Of a stretch of 64,000 nucleotides of DNA, positions 24,937 to 34,300 are shown one piece after another (position 1 is the stretch's first letter; the number at the start of each line of letters is the position of its first letter). A model generated the notes under the pieces. The model ran no database searches. It was not told where the DNA came from and saw nothing but the letters and a program-made list of their open reading frames with translations. A program made the translations under genes and the position numbers. This DNA comes from Marinomonas balearica (GTDB lineage Bacteria; Pseudomonadota; Gammaproteobacteria; Pseudomonadales; Marinomonadaceae), in assembly GCF_004362145.1 (NCBI RefSeq), contig NZ_SNXC01000013.1, positions 207,327 to 271,326 of the forward strand. The letters are read 5' to 3'.

Positions 24937-25893
24937 GTGAACATTTTTTATTATTTAATGCGCACTAGAATACTTATATTCACGATGTCGGTAGCACTTT
25001 TTAGTACGTCACTATTAGCAACACATGAAATCAACAAGTCTGACCAACTTGCCCACCTGTACCGAGCGGCTATTATTGATCGCTTTTACCCGCCGAGTGA
25101 ACCTTTCTTAACCAACGATGAGCGCGAAATGCATACCTGGATGTATGGTGTCATCGATATAGATCGAGATAGAATTAAAGAGCCGTATTATCACGGAGAT
25201 ATTGTTCAAATGATCGCGGCAGATTCCCAAATTGCCTTTACACGTTACCCGATAGACGGAAAACGTAGCCCAATGAAGGAAATATTAACAAGCCTGCATG
25301 TCATATTATCAAGGATGGCAAGCCTCCCAATCGACGCTCTCGTACTGTCTTGGGAATCCTCTACATTAATAAGTTCGTTTAACTTCCCATTCACTAAAGA
25401 CAAAAGGGAGCTATATATCCAGACGATAGAATCGTGGGGGGAGCGTGATGAAATATGGGCAGATACCTACAAAGTAATAAGAGCAATAGAAAGCTTGACG
25501 ATTCAAGGCGTTAAAGTGTTTACAATCGCAGGCAACAGCGGCTCTCGAACTGTTAATACGTTGTCTTTCGCGAAAGGTGTTATCACTGTTGGCGCTAAAG
25601 AACCGGAGCTTAGCCACTTTATTGCGAATAACGTATTTGTTGACGTTTATGAGCAGGCGGCATATGAACTACACCGAATTGACAACAATAAAGGCCAGCC
25701 CATTGGGTACGACGTTAACGAAGACGGTTGTGAGGACATTAATATTGAACAGGTTTCTCAGAGAAAAAGCACCGACTTGCCGAAAACTGTCTGGCCGCCA
25801 ATCAAAGGAAGCTCTTTTGCTGCTCCCATGGCAATGAAAAAGGCACTTTTGCACATTGGTTCAAAAGAAAGCAAAACATGCGTAAGAATGTAG
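24937..25893 (+). CDS. Divergent small subtilisin-like (S8) serine protease, secreted
   Basis: 318 residues with an N-terminal signal peptide (hydrophobic 11-28, ending LLA). I identify it as a divergent subtilase from spaced motifs: Asp74 in YGVIDIDRD, His86 in YYHGDIVQMIA, oxyanion Asn200 in TIAGNSG, and Ser293 in GSSFAAPMA, with VITVGA after the Asn motif as in S8 proteases. The Asp-His spacing (12 residues) is much shorter than in subtilisin, and no prodomain is visible. A DVNEDGCEDINIE stretch (259-271) resembles a calcium-binding loop. The start is GTG with GGAG seven bases upstream. It is convergent with the GGDEF-EAL gene (13-bp gap). Whether it is an active protease is unproven. Confidence 0.6.
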   Translation: MNIFYYLMRTRILIFTMSVALFSTSLLATHEINKSDQLAHLYRAAIIDRFYPPSEPFLTNDEREMHTWMYGVIDIDRDRIKEPYYHGDIVQMIAADSQIAFTRYPIDGKRSPMKEILTSLHVILSRMASLPIDALVLSWESSTLISSFNFPFTKDKRELYIQTIESWGERDEIWADTYKVIRAIESLTIQGVKVFTIAGNSGSRTVNTLSFAKGVITVGAKEPELSHFIANNVFVDVYEQAAYELHRIDNNKGQPIGYDVNEDGCEDINIEQVSQRKSTDLPKTVWPPIKGSSFAAPMAMKKALLHIGSKESKTCVRM

Positions 25894-25906
25894 TTTTGAA
25901 TTGGCC

Positions 25907-28375
25907 CTAGAGTCCTCGTTTATCATAAAGAACGCCTTCCCACTCTGCTCTTGGAAGAGGATACGAATACATGAAACCTTGCATCACATGACAGCCAGCT
26001 TCACGCAGTTTCTTGGCTTGAAGCTCTTCTTCAATTCCTTCGGCAATCACCTCGATATTTAGCTCCTGCGCTAACGACAAAAATGCTTTCACAAAAGCAA
26101 AATCGTTTTCACCTGAGCTAACATTATGAACAACACTTCGATCAAGTTTCATATAATCCAAAGGCAATCCTTGTAAGAACGCCAGTGATGAGCGCCCCGT
26201 ACCAATATCATCAATAGCGAGTTTATAGCCCTTATCTCTTAAGCGTTGAATTAATTCTCGCGCATAGACCGCGTTCTTCATGACATCTTGCTCATGTACC
26301 TCAAGTGTCAGCAGAGCAACAATATGAGGTTTTTCCTGCTTAAATCGCTCCAGACGATCCGTCAACTCGGTTGAGAAAAACTTTTGACCCGATATATTGA
26401 CCGAAATTCTAACATCTCTTAATGAGAGGCCGGCGTCGAGCCAGCTCTCAACATCACGACTTACCCGACCAAAAACCCAATCGTCAATCTCAGAAATAAC
26501 ACCTGTTTCTTCAGCAACGCCAATAAAATCCACGGGTAACAACAACCCCTTAGTCGGGTGTCTCCATCGCACCAAAGCCTCGGCCCCAACCAGCCTCCCT
26601 GTAACTAAGTTATATTGAGGCTGATAAAATACATCCAGCTCATTTTGATCAATGGCATTATGCAATCCCGTTGAGATCGATATTCTCTGCTTTGCCGCTT
26701 CAGTTAGCTTGTCTGTGTAGATTCGATAGCCATCGCGTCCGTGTTTTTTTGTCTCATACATCGCCGTATCGGCGTTTCGAATTAACACATCCACATCTTC
26801 CCCATGATTTGGAAAAATGCAAATACCGATACTGGAAGAAACGAATATTGTTTTATCGTTCAAGAAGTAAGGTTGACGCAACGCTTTATTGATCGACTTT
26901 GCAATCGCCTCTGTAGCGGCTATCGAGTTTACTTTATCCAAAATCACCATAAATTCGTCACCACCCATTCTTGCCACGACACCGAAATCACTTACAATCT
27001 CATTGAGGGTCGTTGCGACATTAACCAAAAGGTCATCGCCGACATCATGCCCTAACGAGTCGTTTACGTTTTTAAATTGGTCGAGATCCAAGTAAAGGAG
27101 CGCAAACATCTTGCGGTTTCGTTTATTGGCCTGAATAACGTCTTTTAGATGCAAGGTTCCTAATAAACGGTTGGAAAGCCCAGTAAGCGGATCATGATGA
27201 GCAAGATAGTTAAACTTTTCTCGCTCTGTATCAAGCTGGTTATAACTCTCTTTTAGCCTCTGCGCCATGCTGTTAAATGCACTTTCTATGGATTTCCATT
27301 CATCAGCGCGACCTAGATCGATTCTCAAATTAAAATCACTGTCCTCAAGCTTTCTGAGTCCACGAACTAATCGGTTTAAAGGCTTATTTATATGTTTGCT
27401 TACAACAATATAAATAAACGTCAAGCCAAATATTAGAGCGCAGAATGTCACAATCGTAACTTGTGTTCGAGACTGGGCGACATTCTCTTCTAACTGCAGT
27501 TTTAAATTGACAGCGCTGGATTTGACTGATTCTTCATTTGATTTCACTAGATTAAGCAACAAGCCTTGCGACTCCACAAGGTCATCCATGACAATCCAAC
27601 GCTGATCTAGGTTCGCTTTCATTTTTCGTAGTGACATTTTGTATTTTATAATCGTACGTTTCATTTGCTTCTTAATACGATTAAATTCTGTTGCTTGGTA
27701 AACATTAGAAGACACTGAAAAGTTTTCTAAGTGCAACATGAGGATATCCAGTTCTTTTTCCACCTCGATGATTAAGACTTTTTCCGTTTCAGGCGCTATA
27801 CGAGTGCGAATGGAGGCAATCTTTTTCCCAATGGTTAAATACGCCTCCCGGATCATATTCATAGGGTCTTCAAACACATGGTCAAACGCTAATCCGGCAC
27901 CCTGTCGTTCAAGCTGATAATCGGTATACTCAAAATCCAGTTTTTCTATTTCTACACCCATGCGATCATCAAGTTTGTTTAGCTCTTTGATCACTTGATT
28001 TAGAGTAATAGAGCTGCCGAGAAACCGGTGGAAATTTTGCACGAACTCGTCGATACGCAGCCCAAAATCACCGTTTTCAGAAAGGTCCTTCAATGCCTGT
28101 AATTGCTCACCGATATTAAAACTCTCTTCGATGAGAACTGACTCACTATAAAGAATAGTTTGCTCAAGCAATTGCACTCGCGTTACCAAATCAAAAACCT
28201 GACGACTTGCTTGAGAGTTACTGGTCAAAGACTGGATATGATCTGAGGAACGCTCTTCTAACGTAGCCTCGACCGACGCTAAAGATCGAATAACAACATA
28301 AAAACCGATACCGCTGATGGCAAAAAGTAAAAAAGTCGACGCATACAACCGCGCTGCTAAAGAAGATACTTTCAC
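25907..28375 (-). CDS. Transmembrane GGDEF-EAL receptor with helical periplasmic domain
   Basis: 822 residues. Membrane helix about 10-30, large periplasmic domain about 31-310 predicted all-helical, membrane helix about 311-330, HAMP about 331-385, GGDEF domain about 395-555 with intact RMGGDEF, and EAL domain about 565-815 with GAEALVRW, AIDDIGTG and VIAEGIE. It should make and/or break c-di-GMP in response to a periplasmic signal. An RxxD inhibitory site before GGDEF is absent. The EAL motifs are slightly off consensus (EVHEQ for EVTE, DDIGTG for DDFGTG). It overlaps the upstream binding-protein gene by four bases, an arrangement like NspS-MbaA of Vibrio; the helical sensor recalls TorS, which works with the binding protein TorT. 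The partner is inferred from position. Confidence 0.9.
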   Translation of the reverse strand: MKVSSLAARLYASTFLLFAISGIGFYVVIRSLASVEATLEERSSDHIQSLTSNSQASRQVFDLVTRVQLLEQTILYSESVLIEESFNIGEQLQALKDLSENGDFGLRIDEFVQNFHRFLGSSITLNQVIKELNKLDDRMGVEIEKLDFEYTDYQLERQGAGLAFDHVFEDPMNMIREAYLTIGKKIASIRTRIAPETEKVLIIEVEKELDILMLHLENFSVSSNVYQATEFNRIKKQMKRTIIKYKMSLRKMKANLDQRWIVMDDLVESQGLLLNLVKSNEESVKSSAVNLKLQLEENVAQSRTQVTIVTFCALIFGLTFIYIVVSKHINKPLNRLVRGLRKLEDSDFNLRIDLGRADEWKSIESAFNSMAQRLKESYNQLDTEREKFNYLAHHDPLTGLSNRLLGTLHLKDVIQANKRNRKMFALLYLDLDQFKNVNDSLGHDVGDDLLVNVATTLNEIVSDFGVVARMGGDEFMVILDKVNSIAATEAIAKSINKALRQPYFLNDKTIFVSSSIGICIFPNHGEDVDVLIRNADTAMYETKKHGRDGYRIYTDKLTEAAKQRISISTGLHNAIDQNELDVFYQPQYNLVTGRLVGAEALVRWRHPTKGLLLPVDFIGVAEETGVISEIDDWVFGRVSRDVESWLDAGLSLRDVRISVNISGQKFFSTELTDRLERFKQEKPHIVALLTLEVHEQDVMKNAVYARELIQRLRDKGYKLAIDDIGTGRSSLAFLQGLPLDYMKLDRSVVHNVSSGENDFAFVKAFLSLAQELNIEVIAEGIEEELQAKKLREAGCHVMQGFMYSYPLPRAEWEGVLYDKRGL

Positions 28376-29484
28376 TGAGTTTCTCCTTCTTTATCAAGCC
28401 AAATAGACAAATATGCTTCACGATAATTGTTTTTTGGGTCATAAACACCCGTTTTACCAATCAGTTCAGAGACGTTTTCTTGAGTAATGATATGAACAGG
28501 AGCAATATAGCCGCTCGGTGGGGATTGGTTAAAGCTTCTATTCAGCTCATCAATGACTTGCCAGCCTTGCATATAGAGTGGCTCAGGCACGGTTGCAAGC
28601 TGAAAATGATCCTTTTTAATACGCTGATATGCAGCCATACTGCCGTCTCCGGCTGATATATTGACGGGGACACGTAACCCTAAGCTTTGAAATTGCTCAT
28701 ATACTGGAATGGCGAAATCAATATACAAGTCATTAATTGCCAAAATATGAGTCACGTTTTCTTCTGATATTAAAGAAGTAACTACTTTATGGGTATTGTT
28801 TGCCGCTTTGTCTAAAGGGATATCGAATGAGTCTACTAACACACACGTTGTGCATCGTTCTACGGTCTTTCTCATCACATTGGCTTTTAATGTTGCAATG
28901 CTATAACGATTATCAGTGAACAATGCCACCTTCATATCACCTGATGATTCAGCAATGGCCATGAGTGCGCTGATTTCAGCGACTTCCATTGGATCCGTTG
29001 TTATGTTTGCGAACAACCCAAACTCTTCATTCCCCTCAACAGAATCACTGGCATGCCATCCGACCAATGAAATACCTAACTTTTTGGCAACTTTAAGCAC
29101 TTCTTTGTGGTGTTCAATATCGATCCCACCCAGTATGATGCCGTCTGGATTCATTGCAACGGCGCGACGTATGGCTGCGCCTTGTCTCACCTCTGAACCT
29201 AGGGCATCAATAAATCTCAAATCCCACTGAGTATGACTGGCTGCTTCGGAAACCCCTTGCGCTACTCCATTTACTCCACCATTACGAAGGTTAGACGCTA
29301 CAAAAACAATTTTTTTTCCTATTTGGGAAAAGGGGCCAATTGTCGGGCCATCCCATTTATGAGCGACAGAAGTAGCAGAAGCAACACGCGCTTTTGCGTA
29401 ACTAATAAATTCAGAGTCGCTTGCGAAAATAGGTTTCGCTACGAAGGCAAGCAACAAAAATACAGCGGTCATCAAATTGAACAT
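28372..29484 (-). CDS. Periplasmic binding protein, RbsB/TorT-like, signalling partner
   Basis: 370 residues with a signal peptide (MFNLMTAVFLLLAFVAKPIFA). The mature part is a type I periplasmic binding protein of the sugar-binding (Peripla_BP_4) type: KIVFVASNLRNGGVNGVAQG opens the first lobe, NPDGIILGGID and LVGWHASDS follow, and SAGDGSMAAYQRIK lies in the second lobe. No ABC permease or ATPase gene is nearby. The stop overlaps the ATG of the transmembrane GGDEF-EAL gene (ATGA), so the likely role is ligand sensing for that receptor rather than uptake. The ligand cannot be predicted. It is divergent from the LuxP-like gene with only 79 bp between them. Confidence 0.85.
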   Translation of the reverse strand: MFNLMTAVFLLLAFVAKPIFASDSEFISYAKARVASATSVAHKWDGPTIGPFSQIGKKIVFVASNLRNGGVNGVAQGVSEAASHTQWDLRFIDALGSEVRQGAAIRRAVAMNPDGIILGGIDIEHHKEVLKVAKKLGISLVGWHASDSVEGNEEFGLFANITTDPMEVAEISALMAIAESSGDMKVALFTDNRYSIATLKANVMRKTVERCTTCVLVDSFDIPLDKAANNTHKVVTSLISEENVTHILAINDLYIDFAIPVYEQFQSLGLRVPVNISAGDGSMAAYQRIKKDHFQLATVPEPLYMQGWQVIDELNRSFNQSPPSGYIAPVHIITQENVSELIGKTGVYDPKNNYREAYLSIWLDKEGETQ

Positions 29485-29563
29485 AATTATTGATTACTCA
29501 AAGGTGACACGATAATAATATGCTAGATTAATATAATAACCCTATTGTTAGAGTCGTACCCCC

Positions 29564-30628
29564 ATGATCTTACAAAAAAACACGTTTCTAGCGGCGTTCT
29601 TTGCACTTTCTACCGTTTCGGGTATTAATCATGCGATTGCTGCCACCAACATATCTTTTAACGATACTGTAAGTTCGGACAGTGTTCCGATTACAGAAAA
29701 TATCACGTCTCCGGTTAATATCGCTCTCATTTACCCAAGTGCCGATATTTCTGATTATTGGGTGCGAAACTATAAAGCGATGGTAGGTAGGCTCGAAGAA
29801 TTAAACATTCCATATACGATAAAAGAATATTCGTCTCTTCAAATTGAGCACTTTTTACAATCGAAATACGTTGATGAAGTCACAGAAAATGCAAAAGATT
29901 TTGATTTTGTGATTTTTGGCCCGACAGAACTCAAGATCCAATCGGATAACATTCAAAAACTGTCAAAAAGCGATGAATTTCACACCTTTATATGGGCTTT
30001 TCATACTCCCGATCCAACGTGGGATCATTCCCCTGATGCTTGGTTTGATTTCTCAAGCGCTCAAGGGGCAAAAGCATTGTGCGATGCATTGATCCAAAAA
30101 CTCGGAAATGATGTCTATTTCGCTCTAAATCGAGGTATTCCGGGAATTACGGATACACAGAGGTCTCAATTGTTTTCTGACTGCGTTGAACAAAAGGCGG
30201 ATTGGCTTAACGTGTATGAGCACTTTGGCCAATACCAAAAAGGCGGCGGTTCCGACGGAGCACACCTAATCATTAAAAATTTCCCAGAAGTAGCATTACT
30301 TCACAACGCTAACACCGCCATGACAATCGGTGCAATAGAGGCCATTAAAGACGAAGGTAAATTAGACGATATCTTCGTGACAGGCTGGGGAGGCACTGCA
30401 AAGGAAATTGAGAAAATAAAATCAGGAGAATTGAACGCCACACCAATGCGTATGAGTGATGACGCTGGTGTCGCAACAGCTGAAGCGATCAAGTACTATT
30501 TACAAGATCGAAAAGACGAAGTGCCAAACATCTATCTAGGGCGGATCACAGTCGTAACAAGCGACATGGACGTTTCACAAATTAACGCATTGTCAGTCGA
30601 AGCTTTTCGCTACTCTAGTAAGCAATAA
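29564..30628 (+). CDS. LuxP-like periplasmic binding protein
   Basis: 354 residues with a signal peptide ending about residue 27. By recalled sequence it aligns along its length with Vibrio LuxP, the autoinducer-2 receptor: YPSADISDYWVRN near the start, TGWGGTAKEIEKIKSGEL, and PMRMSDDAGVATAEAIKYYL towards the C-terminus, ending VEAFRYS. Of the LuxP residues reported to contact AI-2, the counterparts of Ser79, Trp82, Arg215, Thr266, Trp289 and Arg310 are kept (Ser63, Trp66, Arg200, Thr251, Trp275, Arg296), while Gln77, Asn159 and Asp267 appear replaced (Asp61, about Ala145, Ala252). No LuxQ kinase is adjacent; the neighbour is a membrane GGDEF-EAL protein with its own binding protein. It may therefore sense AI-2 or a related borate/furanose/sugar ligand. 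Confidence 0.82.
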   Translation: MILQKNTFLAAFFALSTVSGINHAIAATNISFNDTVSSDSVPITENITSPVNIALIYPSADISDYWVRNYKAMVGRLEELNIPYTIKEYSSLQIEHFLQSKYVDEVTENAKDFDFVIFGPTELKIQSDNIQKLSKSDEFHTFIWAFHTPDPTWDHSPDAWFDFSSAQGAKALCDALIQKLGNDVYFALNRGIPGITDTQRSQLFSDCVEQKADWLNVYEHFGQYQKGGGSDGAHLIIKNFPEVALLHNANTAMTIGAIEAIKDEGKLDDIFVTGWGGTAKEIEKIKSGELNATPMRMSDDAGVATAEAIKYYLQDRKDEVPNIYLGRITVVTSDMDVSQINALSVEAFRYSSKQ

Positions 30629-30698
30629 TTGGAAATGGCGCCTATCAAAACGGTAAGCGTCATTTACAAGATAAAAAAGTTTACTAAACGGGAAAAGA

Positions 30699-31286
30699 TT
30701 AACTCGCAATATTTTTGACAATCTCTGGCTTTACTATTGCCTTACCCGAACTTTCATATAGGCAATTTGGTTGACTTTTACCAGATACTTTCCAGGTGAC
30801 TAGCTGAAAAGCCATTCGGCTTAAAATTCTAGGTTTAGAATAGTTTAGGCCAATTTTATTCACTATCGGCGTCAAAGAAGAGTCTTTGAATACTCCCCCT
30901 AAAACTGGACCAACATGAGCTTCGTAATGTTCATCTTCGATAAAATGTCCAAAAATACCTACAAATGGAATTTTTAATCCCGCTGTGTTGAATAAAGGCG
31001 TTTTACAACAATTAGAATACCAGCGATGAAGTCCTTTATCTGAAAGCTTCAAGCAACCAAGGTGCTCTTTCCCTTCGTCAATCTTCACATGACTAGGTGG
31101 GACCTGCAAAATTTCAGATCCGCCTTGTTGATCTATGTACTTTTTACCTTCCTCAAACATCGAAACAAATCTACGACAATCATTGCAGTAGCACTTTATT
31201 CGGTTACCTAAACGAGGGTTTATGCCTGAAACGTGTCCTTTTATACTGCCACAAGAACAACTAAGCATGAGTTTATCTGCTTCCAT
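30699..31286 (-). CDS. GFA-like zinc-binding protein (DUF6151-like)
   Basis: 195 residues from the chosen ATG. Cysteine motifs CSCGSIKG, CYCNDCRRF and SNCCKTPLFN resemble the zinc sites of the Gfa (glutathione-dependent formaldehyde-activating enzyme) fold. Overall it looks like the uncharacterised DUF6151 group. No signal peptide or membrane segment, so cytoplasmic. An in-frame ATG five codons upstream (31301) is possible, but AAGAAGG sits five bases before the chosen one. It lies alone between the LuxP-like gene (convergent) and the Amt-GGDEF-EAL gene upstream on the same strand (40-bp gap). Substrate unknown. Confidence 0.65.
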   Translation of the reverse strand: MEADKLMLSCSCGSIKGHVSGINPRLGNRIKCYCNDCRRFVSMFEEGKKYIDQQGGSEILQVPPSHVKIDEGKEHLGCLKLSDKGLHRWYSNCCKTPLFNTAGLKIPFVGIFGHFIEDEHYEAHVGPVLGGVFKDSSLTPIVNKIGLNYSKPRILSRMAFQLVTWKVSGKSQPNCLYESSGKAIVKPEIVKNIAS

Positions 31287-31341
31287 TAAAACCTTCTTCA
31301 TATTTCTGTTTATAGTTTTTTCGAAAGCATACCATCATTAA

Positions 31342-34300
31342 TCATATTTCAGCAGTATCACTACTTGTTTCTTTTACGGAATCGTTTAGCATCGCCACTG
31401 CTGATACCTCATCGACGGGGTAACAATAGTAGTAACCCTGATGTTGGTAGCACCCCCAGTCTATAAGGGTTTGAGCCTGTTCAACCGTTTCTACCCCTTC
31501 CGCTATGACCTCCAATGCTAACCCTTGCGCTAACTTGATGATGGATTCACAAATCGTATAACCCTCGGCATGGTCATGGCACTCTTTAACAAACGACTTG
31601 TCTATTTTTAGCGTATCGATAGGAAGGGATTTTAAATAATACAATGACGAATAACCGGTTCCGAAATCATCGACTGAAATTTCAATTCCTAGCCCTTTAA
31701 GTCTGCGCATGACCTCTGCACAAAGTTCCGTATCATGCAAAAAGACCCCTTCAGTCACTTCAATTTTCAGCAAAGTTCCGTCTATATTGTAGACACTAAG
31801 CTGCTCTTCAATATATTCAATAAAACCGCTTGCCATCAAATGACGGCCTGAGACATTGATGGAAATAGGAACGGAAGTCGTTGCTTTGGAACTTAGAGAT
31901 TGTATAAATTCAAGGCTTTCTCTAATGACATATTCACCAATCTCGCAAATTAAATGCGACTCTTCTGCGACAGGTATAAAATCAATAGGAGAAACTCTAC
32001 CGCGCTCGGGGTGATCCCATCTAATAAGTGCTTCAAATTGTACCAATTGACTTTTTTTTGCATCGTAAATAGGCTGGTAGTGCAGACAAAATTGATTTTT
32101 ATCCAATGCTTCTGCCAGTGCTTTTTCGAGCTGATACGTCCCATTCAACTCCAAAGACATATTAGCATCATAAAACTTAAGTACGCCGCGCCCACTTTGC
32201 TTTGCAGAGTACATTGCAGAATCCGCTTTTTGAATCAGTTTTTCCGCCGTCTCTTGTCGTTCAGATAAAGCAATACCTACGCTCGTTGCCACCTCGACCG
32301 GTTTGTTATCGAGCAAAAAAGGCACCTTCATTGCAGATAATATTCTATTTGCTAACTCCTCGATCCGAGGTTTTGAGACCTTATCCGTCACCATTATCAA
32401 AAACTCATCACCGCCCCATCTGGCGATGACATCATCATTGTGGGTAATTGAGTTTAATCGCGAAGCGACTTCACACAACAATTCGTCGCCCGCCTTGTGA
32501 CCCAATGTATCATTAATTAATTTGAACTTATCCAAATCTAAAAAGAGCAATCCAACCATATCATCAGCTTCATTTGCAACCTTAATCGATCGCTCCAACT
32601 GTTCGGCCATATAAGTACGATTATGGAGGCTTGTTAACGGGTCACTGTACGCTAAAAACTTCAGTCGTTGCTGCAGTTTGATGTGGCGAGTTATGTCCCT
32701 AATGTGCAATGTGAACTCTTGAAACTGTCCATGGTCGTTCACTGCTTTTGTGATGGTAATTTCAACCGGAAACGGCTGAGTTTCTCCTCTCAGAAGTGTG
32801 AAGTTATTTCTACGATTTAATACTAGCCCTTGTGAATTAGAGAAACCAACATCAAGGCTTTGAAACATCTCTTTTCGTTTGTCTCGACCTACAAAGAGTG
32901 TAATGAAGTTCTTCGATTTTACTTGTTTTTTAAGCACGCCAAACGTTCGCTCTGCGGCAGGATTAAACTCGACTATCGTTCCTTCTCCGTTGATGGTCAC
33001 GATCGCGTCCATCGACGAATTGAGAATCGCTGTCTTCCTCATTTCACTTTCTTTAAACCAGAACAGTGCTTGATCTCGTTCGGCAATTTCCTGATTAACC
33101 CGATCGAGTACAGAATTGTATTTTGTTGCGATTTGCCCCACTTCCGTAAACGGCTCAACCGGAACCTGAGAAGAAAAGTCCGCCTTATTTTGTTGCTTCT
33201 CCATGGAATCGAGCAAATCAATCAATTCTGTGGTTGCCAGATGCTCTGCTCTATTAAGCCCTTGATCTTCATCTTCCGCTGAGACTCGCATTGGCACCCA
33301 ATAACCGATAATACGAATCGCTAAATACGATATAACCACAGTATAAACACCAATACTGACCACACCTATCAGCTGAACTTCCAACTGTGTTAAACGAGAA
33401 TAGCCAGTGCCAAACAAAGAAGGATTGCCTAACAGTGCAACCGCGAGAGTCCCCCAAATACCAGCAAAAAGGTGCGCAGGAACAACGTCTAGCGCATCGT
33501 CAAGCTCAAATCGTTCCATTGCTTTCTGGCCGTACACAACAATGACACCACTTACAACACCGACAATACTCGCCGATATTGCAGACATCACGTGACATCC
33601 AGCCGTAATACCAACTAAACCAGCAATAACACCATTTAAAAGGTATGTGACGTCTACATAACGTTTTGATGAATAGAAACAAACCGCCGCTGCAACGCCT
33701 CCCCAGGACGCAGATAAGAAGGTATTTAATATAATGACAGGCACATGATCATTAAATTCCAATGCGCTACCGCCGTTAAAGCCAATCCAACCAAACCAAA
33801 TTAACAAGGTTCCCAAACCTGCCAATGGCAAATTACTTCCTTGAGGTATGTGAATTCCTTTTTGGAAACGCTTATTTCTTGATCCAATTACGTATATTGC
33901 AACGAGCGCAACCCACCCACCAACCGAGTGAACAACTGTCGATCCGGCAAAATCAACAAACCCTAACGCTTCCAACCAGCCTTTCGTTTCATTTCCAGAG
34001 TAAACACTGTTCCAAGCCCAATGCCCTTGTACCGGATAAATGAGTGCTCCTAGCACTAGCGTAATGGAAAGATACCCCATGAACGTCATGCGTTCTGCTA
34101 CCGCTCCCGATACCAAAGTCGCTGCAGTTCCACAGAACATCATCTGAAATAGAAAAAAGCTAGAACCATATCCATCTAAAGCCTGGCCGTCGGGAGCAAA
34201 AAATGAAAGACCAACGATTCCAAATTGAGATTGCCCAAACATTAATCCAAAGCCAACTAACCAAAAAGTAAGAGAAGACATCAGAAAATCTGAAATGTTT

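Noticed and set aside
30633..30665. Possible terminator AAATGGCGC/GCGTCATTT after the LuxP-like gene
   Set aside because: Nine-base stem with a G-T pair, long loop and no T tract; too weak to list as a terminator.
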